Positions 46,701-61,100 of a DNA stretch of 64,000 nt are shown here, piece by piece. Made by a program: the position numbers and the translations under genes. The notes beneath the pieces were generated by a model. It worked only from the letters and a program-made list of their open reading frames with translations, had not been told where the DNA came from and did no database searches. The DNA is from Psettodes erumei (lineage: Eukaryota; Chordata; Actinopteri; Pleuronectiformes; Psettodidae), in the NCBI GenBank assembly GCA_016785225.1, contig JAFBJZ010000328.1:62001-126000 (forward strand), read 5' to 3'. Each line of letters starts with the position of its first letter. Within the stretch, counting starts at the first letter, position 1.

Positions 46701-49700
46701 TTTTGTCCCTCATGGGAATGAGAAAAATCTTTGTCTGTAATACTGCTTCACCTCTGAATTGATGCGCTTTAGAATACAAGCACAAAAGCTATTTGGCAAG
46801 ATGCTCGCCTTAAAGGATAAGGATGGCATGATTCTACATTTTCTCTTATACATCTTGTTAGTTCAACGTTCAATACTTTCAGAATCTGGCTCTCGGGCCA
46901 AAGCCATTTTTCCTGACATAAATCTTTCATAATGGGTCAAAATGTATAGTTTCAATTAAAAAAAAAAGAAAAAGAAAAAGCTACCCTCTGGGATTTTCAC
47001 GGCATCACTGTGAAGTGTTACCACACTGTAGTTGCCATGGGCAGATATTGCAGATTGATTAGTTGATTGACAGACAGAAATAATAATATCACAATAGCTG
47101 ATGATTGAGCTGAGCTGACCTTTTCTTTGTCATATATCCTTGTAAACTGATTATCTTAGGTCCCAGGAGTATTTTTCACTATTTATGACTTTCAACAAAC
47201 AGTTCACTGAGAAAATAATTGACAGATGAATCAATAATGAAAATAATCAGTTGCAGCAGAAACCAATAATTGTTAAAAGGTTGGCATTAAATCTAATCTA
47301 TAAATATAATTTGCAGACTGATGTGGTATTTGACATTTTTGTCTGGTGATATGGTTAGAAAGGACATGTCAGCAGTTCAATGCTGGAACACTGGTGAATA
47401 GTTTTTGGACAACGGTGGAAATGAGATTCATTTTTGCCTCGCACTGTAAAAACTAAAAAGAAAAAACTCACTTGGAAAATTGAAAATGCCAAACTGACTA
47501 TTGTCAGATGTCAGATGAGAAGCTCGCTCTGTTGGTGTTTTATCATTAAGCAGGAAGTATAAAGACACAGCTCTGATTGCAGCGCGCCCTGCTTGATGTC
47601 CCACCAAACTCGGAATACAAACTAATGTTTGGCACTTTTTGTAGGATCCTTTTCAAATACACATTTGCTAATATCGAACTCCTTTTTGCCGCCAGATTTT
47701 TGTTATTTGGCGAATATTAAACTTCTGTGTGCTTCTCAAATAAATAGATCCTAGGCTCAGGGGACGCAGACTGCATTCTGAACCACAGTGTGCTAGTTTC
47801 CCATCAGGCTGTATAATAGACCATAGTGAGGGGAAGCAGTGTCCCATTTCAGGTCTTTCATGCCAGCACAGGTCTAACCAGACACACAAGGCCTGATTCA
47901 GAGACTAAGAAAAGGGGGAAAACGGAGAGAGAAGAGGGCAGCAAAAGAGGGAAGCTAAGAGAAGAAGGAGAGCAAGAGGACTGAAAGAGGAGAGAGGGGA
48001 GACGCAGAGGAAGTCCCAAAGGCAGTGAAGAGGCAGCTGGCTCAGAGGTGTGCACATCCTATTTTTAGTTTCCCTCATACACATCTCCAACTCAAACAGC
48101 TGCTCGAGCATTTGCACACCAAAAGACTTCCAGCGCCATCGTTCCTGCAGACACAAAAGGATCCGCGCGTTAGGAAAGCTTCAACTTTACTCTTGCTCGG
48201 GTTTTCCAGTTGTAATTGGCTCAAAGGCCAAGTCCCGCCCCTCGGACCACTTCCCTCAGGTTATGTATTTGGTTAGGCTGAGTTACTTTTTACACTTGAA
48301 TGCAAGAGGTGAGGTGTAGCGTAAAGTCACATGATGCACAGAGCCTGCAGCCCGACAAGTAAAACTGCTGTAAATAGCCTTTGTCCCATGTGAGTAATGT
48401 ATTGGGGGGGAACAACAGGCTGGGAGAACAGTCGGATGAGGTCATTCATAACATAACGGCTAAGATGTCACCCTGGTGTCTTCGAGACAAGACGCATGTA
48501 GCTTCTCTCAAAAGCTGCCGAGGAAAAAGAGAGACTTGTGCATTTATTGTATTTCTTAAAGAAACACTGAGACACTTTGACACTGTTTTGGTATATGAAA
48601 ATATTAAACTCATGACTGACGTTTTAGAAAATCTTAAAATACTCTCACAATTATGGCTCTAAACTGAATAGGAGCCTCAACTTTGAAAAAAAAAGATAAT
48701 TTTTGTTTTAAGCAGCAGAATGGATGTTCTTGATGCGTATTTTGAAAAATGAATGATAACATCCCTGGGCCAGACCTCATTTAGAGTATGACGGAAACAA
48801 TGTCAGAACTCCCATAATAAGCTCCTGCATGGGGAGCAACTTAGTGTGCTACCCAGAAGTAAGAAAAGAGGTTGTTTCATTTATTTATCAAATATGAAAT
48901 ATTTATAGGATTCAATCTGCTGGCAGAGGAGGACCAGGCAGAACAAACTGTGGGTGGAAGAAACGCGAAGTTGCTTTATGGATATATGTGTTTAAAAAAG
49001 CATCTGGCAGAGTGGCTGCCTGCCGCTCTGCATACATTTTTTTGTCTTAAATTACATTCCCAGGCTTTCAGGGAGTCATGACTGAGTCACTTGACAGGGA
49101 GTGACAACACACTGCAGGCCATTAACTTATTACTCTATTGTCAACAGGACTTTGCCTGTCAGAGCGGAGGCCTCATGTGCATAAAAAGCTTAGGTGTCTG
49201 CATATACACCTGAGCACTTGTGATGTGAAGCAAAAACTCCAGGTGTTCCAGTTTAGCCAGTTTGACTGGACTACAATAGTTTCCTGCAAACACACGCTGC
49301 AGCCTCACCTCACCTGTTTTAAAGCTAGTCAATACACCTTTCAGAAAAGAAAGAGAAATGACAAAAATGAGTCACCTAATCACCACCTCGGAAATGCTAC
49401 AGCCATGACAGAGACTAAGTTCAGGGTGGAGGATTAGTTTCCTCTGAAAGGGAGAAGTTAATTACTGCGCTTTTATGCACCTAAAGTGCTGTTTGATTTG
49501 TGGTTAATCCTCATCAAACTGTTGCACGGGGATTATGCATTTCGACTGACACTTTGCTCGCTTTACAAAGCTGAAACCCACCCTCACACGCTCTGAAGGA
49601 CGTCATTGGCACCTATGCCACAGTCAAATGATCAAGCATGGCTGCATATGGAGGGAGGGAATGGGGCCTGGAAAGAGAGGGAAAGGCAATGCTGAGACAG

Positions 49701-51290
49701 ATCACAATCAATGAGTTAGCAGCACTCTCTGAGCAAGACAGCATTTTAAATAAAACATGAAAGCTGGAGAAGGAGGCACTCCTCCTTATACAGCAACTTG
49801 TGACAAGCCATGATATTCTGAGAGACAGCACACCGAGCTCAGAGCTATCCCCTGGGGAGACCCTTCCTTCTCCATCAGATAGACTATACATCAGAACAAT
49901 CAAACACGGTCCCTCAACCCACGACATCCAAGGCTCTACAGTTGAGGCCAGACTTGACCGTTGGGCTGTTAGAAGTGGACAAACACGTGTGTGATAGGCT
50001 GACAGAAGATTCCATCGCTCGCAGGTGGGATCACTTCAGTCATCAAGCAGTAAAGGTTCCATCCAGACAAAAATATATATTAAAACAACTCAAATCAAAT
50101 CCAGTTTTGGCACTGCTTCACTCTGCCAGTGCCGTTAATCTGTGAGAGGCTTGAGAGGAAGGGCCTGTATCAACATTGATATGAACATGTAAATAAGTCA
50201 TGGCTAATCTCCCGCTCTCTCTCTGCAAAAGCCATATGTACATTTTTAGAATTCCCTGAGTTCTGCTGACGTGAAGAAAGAAATTAAAGATGCATGCTTG
50301 TTTAAAAAATTCAAACGGATGTCCTGAACTTTCGGTATGTAGCCAGTGTGGCTAAATTATTTAGTCTGGGGAGGCAAGAAGGGAAATTCAGGGGGTTTGG
50401 TCTGTGCAAATAAAAATCCAAACAACAATAACACAAATGTACAAAAAGTATGGATTATGACTTGGGCACCATCAGTTTCATCTCAAGCAATAGTTGTGAC
50501 TGGCTTTTATATCCAGTAAAGGTTGATACACTCAGACAAGTGCAACTGAGTGATGGAGTAGAAGGGGTTTTCTGGGAGAGCTCAGGTTTATCTGATTTTC
50601 TATCATTCGTTTTCCAGAGTGGCTGACTGACACTTTGCAGGCGATAGGGGGAGAAAAAAAAACTACAGAGCTGGTCAGTGAATACACCAGCAGAGGGAGA
50701 CCATGTCACATTAAGGTGCTGTAAACTCCGCCGTCCTCTTAATTTCCCTTTCCCGGCACAGTTTAATCAATAAAAGTGGACCTGCTCAGAAAACTAAATA
50801 TATAAATAGGTAAATACAAGTTCTACACTACTTTCAGACGAAGCTAGGAGGCAGAAATGTAATAATGTATGCGTTTAACCGATGCAAACTAGCGCCATTT
50901 TTTAAATAAATAATTATCAATTCAGAAATGTTCAAAGAGCTATAAAACGGCGTGTTTTCAAATAGTCAGATTTTTAAGAATTATTTTCTACCTTTGTATA
51001 TTTTTTGTCATCACGTTGCCAAATTCTCCTGTCATTAAATTAAATGATGTCGTCAAGCTAAGAGCTGATCAGCTGTTAAGGGTTAAGCTGAGTGAAATTT
51101 GATACAGTTGCTAATGTGTCAGCCTGAGTCCGGCTGTTACCTGTTTGGGGTTTTTTCCCCCGTAAACCTCTACAGGTAGTTTTCGTGTCGTCATAAATAT
51201 CGGGACGGTTGAAGTTGGTGTCGCTTCAAAAAAAAAACCCAACCAAAAAAAAAAACCAAAACAGGTCCTGACTTCAGGGAACTGCGTCAT
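37726..51290. other. Gene-poor intergenic region, kctd16 to sh3rf2
   Basis: 13.5 kb with no coding sequence I recognise. Human PRELID2 and GRXCR2 lie in this interval, but I find no exon resembling either. AT-rich non-repetitive blocks near 42480-42620 and 43020-43330 look like candidate conserved regulatory sequence. A GT/GA microsatellite-like block lies at 45550-45615 and a purine-rich tract at 47905-48035. Confidence 0.5.
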
Positions 51291-51473
51291 GGCGAATACG
51301 GCGGAGAAGTTCCGCATTTCCTAAATCGGAGTTTATGATGGGAAATCGCTCTGACTGGCAACGGACACGTGTGTAAGTACGAATATTTGCCTACTCTGAA
51401 TGACTGAGACAAAAAAGTGGGAATATTTAATCTTCCCCTGCGGATATTTCCTCCTGCTGCTTCCTTACCTGTG
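51291..51473 (+). promoter_or_regulatory. sh3rf2: Probable sh3rf2 5' noncoding exon and promoter
   Basis: Two strong donor-like sites lie here: GTGT|GTAAGT at 51373 and CTGTGCAG|GTAAGG at 51474. An acceptor, a pyrimidine tract then CCGTCAG|TTCGG, lies at 51688 and would lead into the coding exon at 51759. This fits a spliced 5' UTR. The transcription start is not determined. Confidence 0.5.
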
Positions 51474-51492
51474 CAGGTAAGGAAGCAGCAGG
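51453..51492. repeat. Perfect 19-bp palindrome with 2-base loop
   Basis: The left arm (51453-51471) CCTGCTGCTTCCTTACCTG is exactly complementary to the right arm (51474-51492). The GTAAGG donor-like motif lies in the right arm. Confidence 0.9.
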
Positions 51493-51758
51493 GTGAGCAC
51501 ATGACACCTGTAGGCGAGCGGCGTGTTGTGTATACTACCGAGTGTCTTGTCTTATATTTATATATTTATTTATTTATTTATTTAAAGGAGCCTGGCGTTT
51601 ACGGAGGCTTTGGTCAGTACTGCTGTAACCGGCACGAACTTCTGTCGCTGAAATTCTTTATTTATTTTTCCCTTCTCCTCTCCGTCAGTTCGGTGGGTGA
51701 CGGTGTTTCAGGTGCACCGGAGGCGCTCGCCTCGGAGAGCGGCGGCCCCTTTTAAAAA

Positions 51759-52136
51759 ATGGAGGAGCTGTCGCTGCTGTCGCTGCTGGAGTGTCCTCTG
51801 TGTCTGGAGCGGCTGGACGCGTCCGCCAAGGTGCTGCCCTGCCAGCACACTTTCTGCGCGTGCTGCCTGCAGCGGTGCGAGGCGGCCCGCTCCCAGCTGC
51901 TCTGCCCCGAGTGCCATGCCCCCGCCGCGGCCAGGACGGCGGAGGAGCTCCCCGCGAACCTCCTGCTCGTGCGCCTCCTGGAGGGGCTCCAGGGCCCCGC
52001 GGGGCCCGGCGGCGACAGGCAGACGGGCCGTTACGCGGTGCCCTTGGCCGGTGGCAGCTCGACGGCGAAAGAGGGTCAGCAGCAGCAGCAGCAGCAGCAG
52101 GGAAGTCAACACAGAGAGCCACAAAGGCACAGTGAG
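51759..52136 (+). CDS. sh3rf2: sh3rf2 coding exon 1, RING finger
   Basis: Starts at ATG after TTTTAAAAA and ends AGTGAG|GTCAGT, phase 0. It is very GC-rich and encodes the C3HC4 RING and a polyglutamine run from a pure CAG repeat (52077-52100). Confidence 0.94.
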
Positions 52137-55100
52137 GTCAGTGCGCGCCCCCTGGCCCAATCCCCTGTGTTTCAACGAACCTTCATATGACCTTAGGTTA
52201 TCTTTTAAAACTTAAGAGGTATTACAGTAATTGATAACCATAATCTAATTAAAATTTTAACTGTGCACTGTGACAGAATTTTTTTCTCTTACACAAAAAC
52301 AGGCAAAAAGATACAAAACGCCTCCTGAAAATACTTCCAGATTAATACAAGAAATATTTTTTTTTAAAAACCATCACTATCACTATGAAGCAGACCTGCT
52401 CATCAATATATGATATTACCCAGTGTCACCCACACACATTAAAGGGGGAGTTATCTCACAAACTAATTGCACAAGAGATTAACAGTAAACCCTGTATCAT
52501 TAGTTGATATGATCTGAAAGGGGAAAATTATGTTTCTCAAGAAACATATCTGCGCATCTAGGTGAGAACACAGAATAAGGGCATGCACAATCTTGCTTTC
52601 TTACAAACAGATGTCCGGAAAATTTAACATGAGTGTCGCAAACCAAATGATGCGCGCTGACTGCCACTTGTCCTGACTGGGACCTTGTAAGGTTTTTGGA
52701 CCAGAACTTTCTACAGATGTTTTGGCCCATCGTCTCTCTCCCGTGACCCCTGCACAGCATCTGTTCTCATTTTGCCACAGTAAACGTAAAGGGCAAAATA
52801 AATAGCACCATGTTTCATCCTCTGTGAAGTACTGACAAGACGATATTTATCATTAAGGAGCAGGCTGCCCAGAGGACCTTTTCAACCCACAGTCCAGAAA
52901 GCGATTGATTTCACCGACTTCAGAAACATAATTCAAGTAAAATAAAATTTCGTTGGGCAGGCTGTGGCTTATGTCAGTTGTTTTTGTCTGTTCTTCAGCT
53001 TGCTGTCAGAGCCTCAATGCGAAACCAGCGAGGTCACCTGTCAGGAGAACTGGCCCTCGCGCCTGGTAACGGCATCGCCCCCAAACACAAAGTGGTCGAA
53101 AACTGGCACCAAGCAAGCGATGGCGGCGGCGGAGCGTCTGTCCCAGCCACCATGCTGCACGCTGTCAACCAGGCGTCTCAGTTGCAGCACCTCCAGCCGT
53201 CCCAACCACTGGCACTCTGCAGGGCATTGTACAACTTTAATCCGGAGGAAATGAACCTGGAAGACAGTAAATATTGTCTCAGCTTCCTCAAGGTCTGACT
53301 CTGAAGTTCCTGCCTTTATTTTTATTGGGTTTAGTCTCTTGCATGTGTGCCCCTTTTATTACTAACAGGGTTTCCTACTCTTTAGTCAATGCACGAAGAA
53401 AATGAATGCACTGAAATATACCTTTGGGATTGATGAAATATTAACCCTCAGGATGAGAGGAATCTTCACGTATCGATTGTTGCCACTGTTGAGGCCGCCA
53501 TCTACTGAACTAAATTGATCTCAAGACACAATGCGGCAGGATCTGGGTGGCTGAAAGTCTTGTTCTGTTTGACTTACTGCCCAGAACCCAAAGATATTGG
53601 CTCGAATTCTCCGGTTAACAAGGTAAATAGATCACTTTGGCCGCTGGGAGCCTTTTTATGGACAAAGTAATTCATTGAATCGTTGCATTGAAGGCTCTAC
53701 ATCTGTCAGTGTAAACAAGTTAGCTGCACTCTGGTGTCATTTCAAATGTGCGATGTCCTCGTCGGATCAGCATATTAGCTTCACTCTCTGCTCCCACATT
53801 AGAGAAATAGCGACTTCCCCTGTTCAATCTGGTGTTTCTTTTTTCGACATAGGATCGTGTGCAGTACAGGAAGCCAGCACTGGCACTAATACATGATGGT
53901 GATTGCTTTTTGTGCTTTTGACCGGTTTTCTGAGAGACTCGGCGGAGCTGCAGGCTCAGACCTTTGTTGCAGTGGTTACTGCTTACTGGTTACTTACCCT
54001 GGAGGATTTCTGAGGCAGTTATATAAAGGCTTCAGTTCCTGTGTGCCCTCCATTAAAGCACACTCGAGCTCGCCCTTTTTTTTTTTTAAATGCAGATGGT
54101 CAAATGGTTTTTTAGAGCGAGCCCGGCTGCAGAAAGGACTTAGGCCTGCAGACACAAAGGGAGTGGATGTCACATGCTGCAGGAGAGGCAGAGGGCTCGG
54201 AGAGGTTCTGAGCTGAGTGCTCAGTCTCCAGGGCGAGCACACTCTGTCAAAACCACCTGGCAGCCCTTTTTTTTTTTTTTTTTTTTGTCCCCGCCACGGT
54301 TTCTCTGCCTCTCACCTTTTCATCACTTTCTCTAAGTTGAGTTTCGTGTGTGTGTGTGTGTGTGTGTCCGTTACTTATTTCTAATTTACAGGGAGACACC
54401 CTCGCTGTCATCAGGCCGTTGGATGAACACTGGATCGAAGCCAGACTCGGGAACAAAGTTGGAATTTGTCCTCAGCAGTTTATAGAGGTGAGTCGTGCCC
54501 CCCCCGTCTTTCTTCATTGTTTGAACGTGGGTTGTGGCCCTGTTCAGCGTGATCAAGGTTGACACCTGACGTTTGGCACCGTATTCTGGTAAGTGTAGCT
54601 CTTGTGATGAATTGAACCATAGATGCCGTCGCTGGATGTCATTAATTCCAGGTCACTGCCAGGGCACTACCTTCATATTCATTCAAATCTTTGATTCATC
54701 CGTAAATGTCACTCCGACGCTGCCAAGTGCTGAGGCGGAGAGCTAATCTGTGAAGCCCTGCTGTGTCTGCAGCTGCTCATTAGTCTGTGACTATGTGGCT
54801 TACTCAGGTTTACAGAGCGTGCTTAGCTCGCTGGATGTCATTTGTTTTCCTTTGTACTTTCTGCCTCCGGGAATTAACTTCATCCGTGCTGAGGGGAACT
54901 GGATTTGCTCCTGCAGCAGGGTTAATGTGGTGCTTCTTCAAACTCTTGCTCACTTCCCTGACTTGTCTTATGTTTTGCTGTATTTCTTTCCCCCTTAATA
55001 TTTTCTCCTCTTCTAAGTCTTCTCCTCCTCTTATGCCTCCTTTTTGTCTCCTGCTCTTCTCCCGAAGCCCCGCCTCAGTGATGCTCTTCATCTCTTTCTA

Positions 55101-58100
55101 CCTCTGCCCTCTATTCTCTCATCCTCCACTTTCCTCCTTCTCCTTCCCGAGCCTGCCTCTGCTCGTGTCGTGCAGCCAGGCGTGAAGACACAGTAATGCT
55201 TTCTCTGCTTGGGTGGCATAACAGCACATCACTGTGGGGAGTGAAAGCATTAACCCTGCCATGCCTGTCTGTCTGTGCAGCTCCTCTCTCAGCACCAGTC
55301 AACCCTTCCTGGCTTATTGGCTGGTGCTTATCCAGCCTGTTTTCCTGCCTGCCTGCCTGTCCAACAAGTTGTAAGGGTGAATGGAGTAGTGATAAGTGGG
55401 TGTATTTAGACAGCCGTTTCGCTGATCAGCTGGAGCTGAGGTTGACAGGCGCTTGTAGCAGGTAGGAGCGAGTTGGCGAGGATTAACTTGACTGAGGATT
55501 GAATCTTCCCTGGGTTAATATTTATCCTGGTTTTCACTGTGCTTCCTCTTTATGCATTCAACCCTTTCAGCCAATCTCAGTGGCTGCAAAACTGCCAGAG
55601 GGAAAGAGTTGGAGGGCGAGTGACTCTGCAGAATCCCACCATCGGGCTGTGAGCGGGGGAAAAGACAAGGCCACCGACGCATCCAACAGGACCACCCATT
55701 ACGCCGTCCCTCAGGTCCCAGCTAAGACGCCCCTCATCAATGCTTTGACTCTCACCAGCCAGCGGAAACAGCCCGCAGCCAGCAGCGGCAACTTTTATCC
55801 GAGGACAGAAGGAGAGGCGACCAGCATCAGCACCGTCAACAGATTCAACCACCAGGGTCAGCAGCACCGCGTCTCTGTGCCCTCTGCCTCCCGTGACCAC
55901 TCTCACCCCTCCAGAGTGAACTCGCATCGTATGAGACGCCACTCTGACCCTGTGTACAGACACCTGTTGCAGGTGAGTCACATGCAAACATCTGTCCAAT
56001 CGGTCCAAATGCATGCCGATGTGATAAAGTCTCTCTTTTCAATCTCTGCTGGAGACATAAGCTTTGAGCTGAACTGCATTTGGCTTATTTTATTTTTTTT
56101 AGTTTGCAGTGATTTGCTCTAACAGAAAACATGTGGTGGGCAAAAGGCACAGCGGTTCTCTGGGAGATAATAGATGTTTTTATTTGAGTCACTCAGGGCT
56201 CAAGATTGTCCTCAGGGGTACAGGGAGGGGAACCATGACACTAAGCTTAAGGAATGAATGAAAGAGAGGCATCGCCCTTGTGTTGGCTGCTGCATGGTTA
56301 AGTGGCTCTTATTAAGATAACACAGATGTGGGGAAAGTGCTGGGTATGAAAGGACTGAGGACTGGAGGTGAGTGGACCGAAACTCCAAACAGTCTCTAAT
56401 CATGAGTCCTGGGACATAAGCCAGGGTTTTGTCTCCGAGACGAATAACAGTCTTAACAGGGTGTGTGTCCTTTTTCTTTCTTCGGCATGTGGAGATAAAG
56501 TCTCGGAGGGAAGTTGTGTAATTTTCAAATTCCTAAAAGGTCAAAAGGCATAGCTGTAAAGAGAAAAGCTCTTACTTTTAAATACTTTTGTTGACTTGTA
56601 CGAATCACAATACCACATGTAAACTTGGTTCACCTTTACTGTCACCAACACTCCAGAAACAGACACTTTTTACTGTTTTTTTTAAATACTGTTTCCCTGA
56701 CTCTTTCTGAGCTGCCTTTGACAGCTAATGTAAAAAACATTTTTGTGTGATCGTAATTTAAGAAGTTGGTGGCCTAGAACTGTAAACAATCCACTCTTTG
56801 ACACCTGCTGCATAATTCATGGGCTGACAACATGATGGATGGATGGATGGATGATGAATTGTCTCCATCAGGCATTTTTTTTTTTTGTCCACTGATTTGT
56901 TGCTTTTCTAAATCAGACAAGGGCAATGCCTCCATCCACAGGCAAATGTTTACACGTGATAATAAGGTAGAAATGTAGCAGATGGTGCAAAGAGCCTAGT
57001 TCAATCCTGGACTTTTCAGCTTTTCGCATATGTTTGCACAAAAGACTGCAACAGGGCATGGTGCAAAATGCTATAAGAATATTAACTTGTTTGGTACTGA
57101 TCACCTCAGCTTAAAGTTTTTAATGAATTCACGTCATGTCAACGGCTAGACATGTTGCCATCCACTCTGGTCCTTGCCAGCTAGTGCCTGGGTGTAGTGT
57201 CAACCTCTGCAAGGTTTTATAATATAACCTGCTGCCAAGAGCCCTGCCCCTTGGGATTTCCTGTGATTCATTTGAAATTTTACTGCTCTACCCTGAAATT
57301 ATACACTGCGTTTCACAGTCCCCCCGCCCCCTAAAACGCTAAACCTCGCATGCAGGTCGGAGAAAAACCACGGGAGGAAGCGAGGTAGAGGAGATTGAAG
57401 CGTGAGATAAAAAGCAGGAAGTTGGAGAGATAAGACAGGAAGAGGAAATACTGAAAACAAAGATGGCGTAGATCTGGGAAGAGAAAGAGAGAACACGGTT
57501 TGATGGGCTGCAAAAAGGCAACACGGCAGGTAGAAGGTGGAGGCAAAATGAGAGATGGATGTAGAGAGTGGGAGGCTTGAAGAGTCCCTCAGTGGGCCTG
57601 CTTATCTCTCTCATGCTGATGATGATGAGTCACTGGTGAAGTTGGTTGCATAACAGACCCCTTGCTCCCCCTGCCTTCAAACTCCTTCCTCTTCACTGAG
57701 CAAGCAACACTCACTTTAACATCAGCGGGCCAAGTAATGGCAGACAAGCCAGGCGCTTCCATTTTTTTAAAGGAGCAGAGGGCTCCGTCCCCAAACCTGA
57801 GGTCGGGCTCCCCGCTGCGCCCAGCGTTGCACTCCATCAGCTCTCACCTCCGGCCCGGCTGTTTTGCAGAGACACAAGGCTTCACCAACTGTGGATGAAA
57901 GAATGCATATTAGTGTGAATATTGGCACAGTTACATAAGAGCAGAATTTAGCATGGAAATGAGCCAAAAGCAAAAATGCGACTTAGAAAAGTTCAATAAT
58001 ACTTCTCTGTCACAGAAAGCTTATTTTAAATCGGTAATGATTGAAGCCTGTGCATTGACTACATAATGGAGATGAAAAGATAAGTGGATTTATTGAATAG

Positions 58101-61100
58101 TTAATCAAAAGGAAATCAATCAGCTATTATTTTGATATTTGGTAGGGTCTGAGTAAATAAGTTATTTATATAGCATGGTTTAGGGATGTTTTACTGAGGG
58201 AGTGGAAGAAGGAATGACAGAAAAGAGACGGGGCGTAAAAAGTAAAAGCATGAGTTAGTGCTGAAACATTTCAGAATAGCCTGTCTAGAACACGGTGCAG
58301 AAGGTTAGATGATGAAATAATGAAATGTTAATTAACAGATGAGTCTATTCAGCTTTTACCCACTTCACTAATAAGGGCCATTGAAATCATCATTTGTGTG
58401 GTTTGGGCATAAAGTAGACATCGTGGCATGAATAATCATAGGAATAGACCCCAATGAATTATATCGCAGAACTCTGAGATTGTCTCATTGTTATGAAACG
58501 TTATTTCATCACTTTTCCTTCCACAGCAGTTTATTGCAGACTCATACAGACCAAAGAGACTGATGACATGTTTGCTCTTTCAGAATGAATAGCCAATCAC
58601 AGTATAATCGCTGTATAAGATAAGATAATCAATGGCTAAAAATACTGTTGTGACATAACAGTCTTTGGAAAAGGGACATTTTGAAGTACAAACTGCTCTC
58701 AATTAATAAATTATTATATTTTGAAAAAAAGTGGGATGAAATAAAATGTCATAACCAGAAGAATTTTGATAAAATATTGGATTATTTTAGGGATCTATTT
58801 TTTTAATTATTCATGGGAATATTTAATTATTTTATATTTTTTATTTAATCTTGAACAGTTCTGGTTTCCCTATGATTATGTTTGGGGAAAGGATGCTGAT
58901 TGACTACTCTCACTAACAACACCGACACCGTTCTTTTAAAGTGGATTATTTCTGGCAGCAGGGATTTTGGCTGCCGGGGACATGACGAAGGTTTAAAACC
59001 GATGAAGACTTTATTCGCTGCGTGACACCGAGCGGAGTTAATTTCTCCTTGCGTTTAATACAGCCACAGCCGCTGCTGGGTCACTGCACCTGGCCGTTGC
59101 GTGACTGCAGCATCGCCGGGCTCTTTGTAACTGATAAAACACACACCAAGAATAGAAGAAGGACACAAAGTGATGAAAAGAACTGAATAATTTAATAAGT
59201 GAGAGGAGAAAATTGCATTTTGGCTTTTTTTCATGTTGCATCACACAACATTTTTAAAGAAATAGCAGTGCTTTGCTGTTAATAATATCCACACTATATG
59301 TGCCCACATATTCTGTAGATATGTACTATTTTCTTGCCTTTCTCTCAAGTCTATACTAAAATGGATCACAGCAAGGCAGTAAAAATACTGTATACTGTTA
59401 CTATTTATCGGTCAGACGAAAGTGACATGCTGTCATAAGGCTGGTAGGTTTTCAGAACATGCTAACTACATCCTAACCTCTTTTTTTTTTTTGCCTCACA
59501 GCACTGCCTTTGACAAAAGCCAGCATGCTCATAGAGCCGGCTGCATGCCAGTTATGACTCGCTTTGTGTTTCTCTGAGTTAAAGTGCGAATGCAGTGCAG
59601 CTTAATGGTGGGAGAGCTGTAGGAACCAGGGATGTACAGCACTGTAGGGAGGGAACCCCAGGCCCACGGGCCAGCATTAATACTTAAAGCAGTAGTGAAG
59701 TGGTAGTGCTTTAAATAGCATCAAGCATCCGTGGACGTCACTGAGGAGATAATGGACCCGGGGAAAGTTATTTCCACCTTCCCTTTAATGACAACGATGA
59801 GAAAGCGTTCTGTGTGAGGTTTGTTTGGTCAGAAGGGAAACTACACGGCATAAAATGGAGATCTCTCTGAAAAGCCCTCTTCAAGTTAGTGATTACAGAA
59901 AGTAGTTGGGGATAAAGCTCCACACTGTGTCATTAACGGCTGTGAGACACACCTCAGCATCACTCCCTGCTAGTCACTGGCTGTACGAGGCCTGACTCAC
60001 AGTCTGCTGACTTCAAGCCTGTCAGAGTTTCTTAGCTCTCAGCTTGAAAAAGAAAAGCTGGGATCCAAAGGGGACAAATGCAAAAGAAGTCTCTCATGCC
60101 CTAACATATGGTGGGGGAAATAAGTATTGAACACACTGACATTTTTTCAATAATTTTTCTTCTGATGAGGCTATTTGCATGAAATTTTTACAACACATTG
60201 GTAATATGCAAATAAATAAAAACATATTAGCCCATAAATTAAGTAACTTGTAATAAAGTGGAATCAAACAGGAAAACATATTGAACGCAGAAAAGAAAAG
60301 CAGTAAACCAAGGCAAGGAATGGCAAAGAACCAGCTGAAATCAGAAGTAGCTAGTGGAAGGAACATCACTCCACCAACCAGGCGTGCACAGGAGCTCCTC
60401 CCACTCTCACCGGGGAGTCAAACAGACAACTGTCACAGAAAAAACTGCAGGCAATGCAACTCCACCACCATGGCCTCTATGCACACTCACCCTGCAAGAC
60501 TCCGTGACTTAATAAAAGACATGTTGAGGCCCATTTAAAGTTTACTACAGACCATCTGGAAAGCTGTTGAAATACTGGGAGGATGTAGTCTGGTCATATG
60601 AGACAAAAATTACATTTTTTGGATGCCGTACTACACACCATGGTTGTAGGAGAAATGGCACTGCACATCAACCAAAAAACACTATACCAACAGTATAGTT
60701 TGGAGGTGGAAGCATCATGGCATGGGGCTGTGCCTCATCTAATGGTACTGGCAGACTTCATATAATTGAAGGACCATGAATGGAGGCCATGTACTGGGAG
60801 ATTCCTGAAATGAATCTGAAAGGTTTCTCCACTAAGTACTGAATGAGTTTTGGTTAATGTGTTCAGTACTTTTTTCCTGTTTCATTCCACTTTATAACAC
60901 CTAACTTTATTTATGGACTAACATGTTTGGATTTGTTCATATGTGTAGATTTCATTCTTGATCATTTTAATACTATTTCCCCCACTATATATATATATAT
61001 ACTGTTACTGTATTTAACGTGGGCGATCTCTTGACTTTTAATCTAGTGCCATCATCAGGTCAAAATTTGAATTTCTCCAGTACTGTGGTTTGTAAGCAAA

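Noticed and set aside
51685..52215. Overlapping frames on both strands at sh3rf2 exon 1
   Set aside because: They are shadows of the very GC-rich RING exon; only the frame starting at 51759 has the RING cysteine pattern.
60281..60538. 85-codon frame as a host gene
   Set aside because: It lies between the terminal repeats of the Tc1-like relic and is a fragment of the decayed transposase region.
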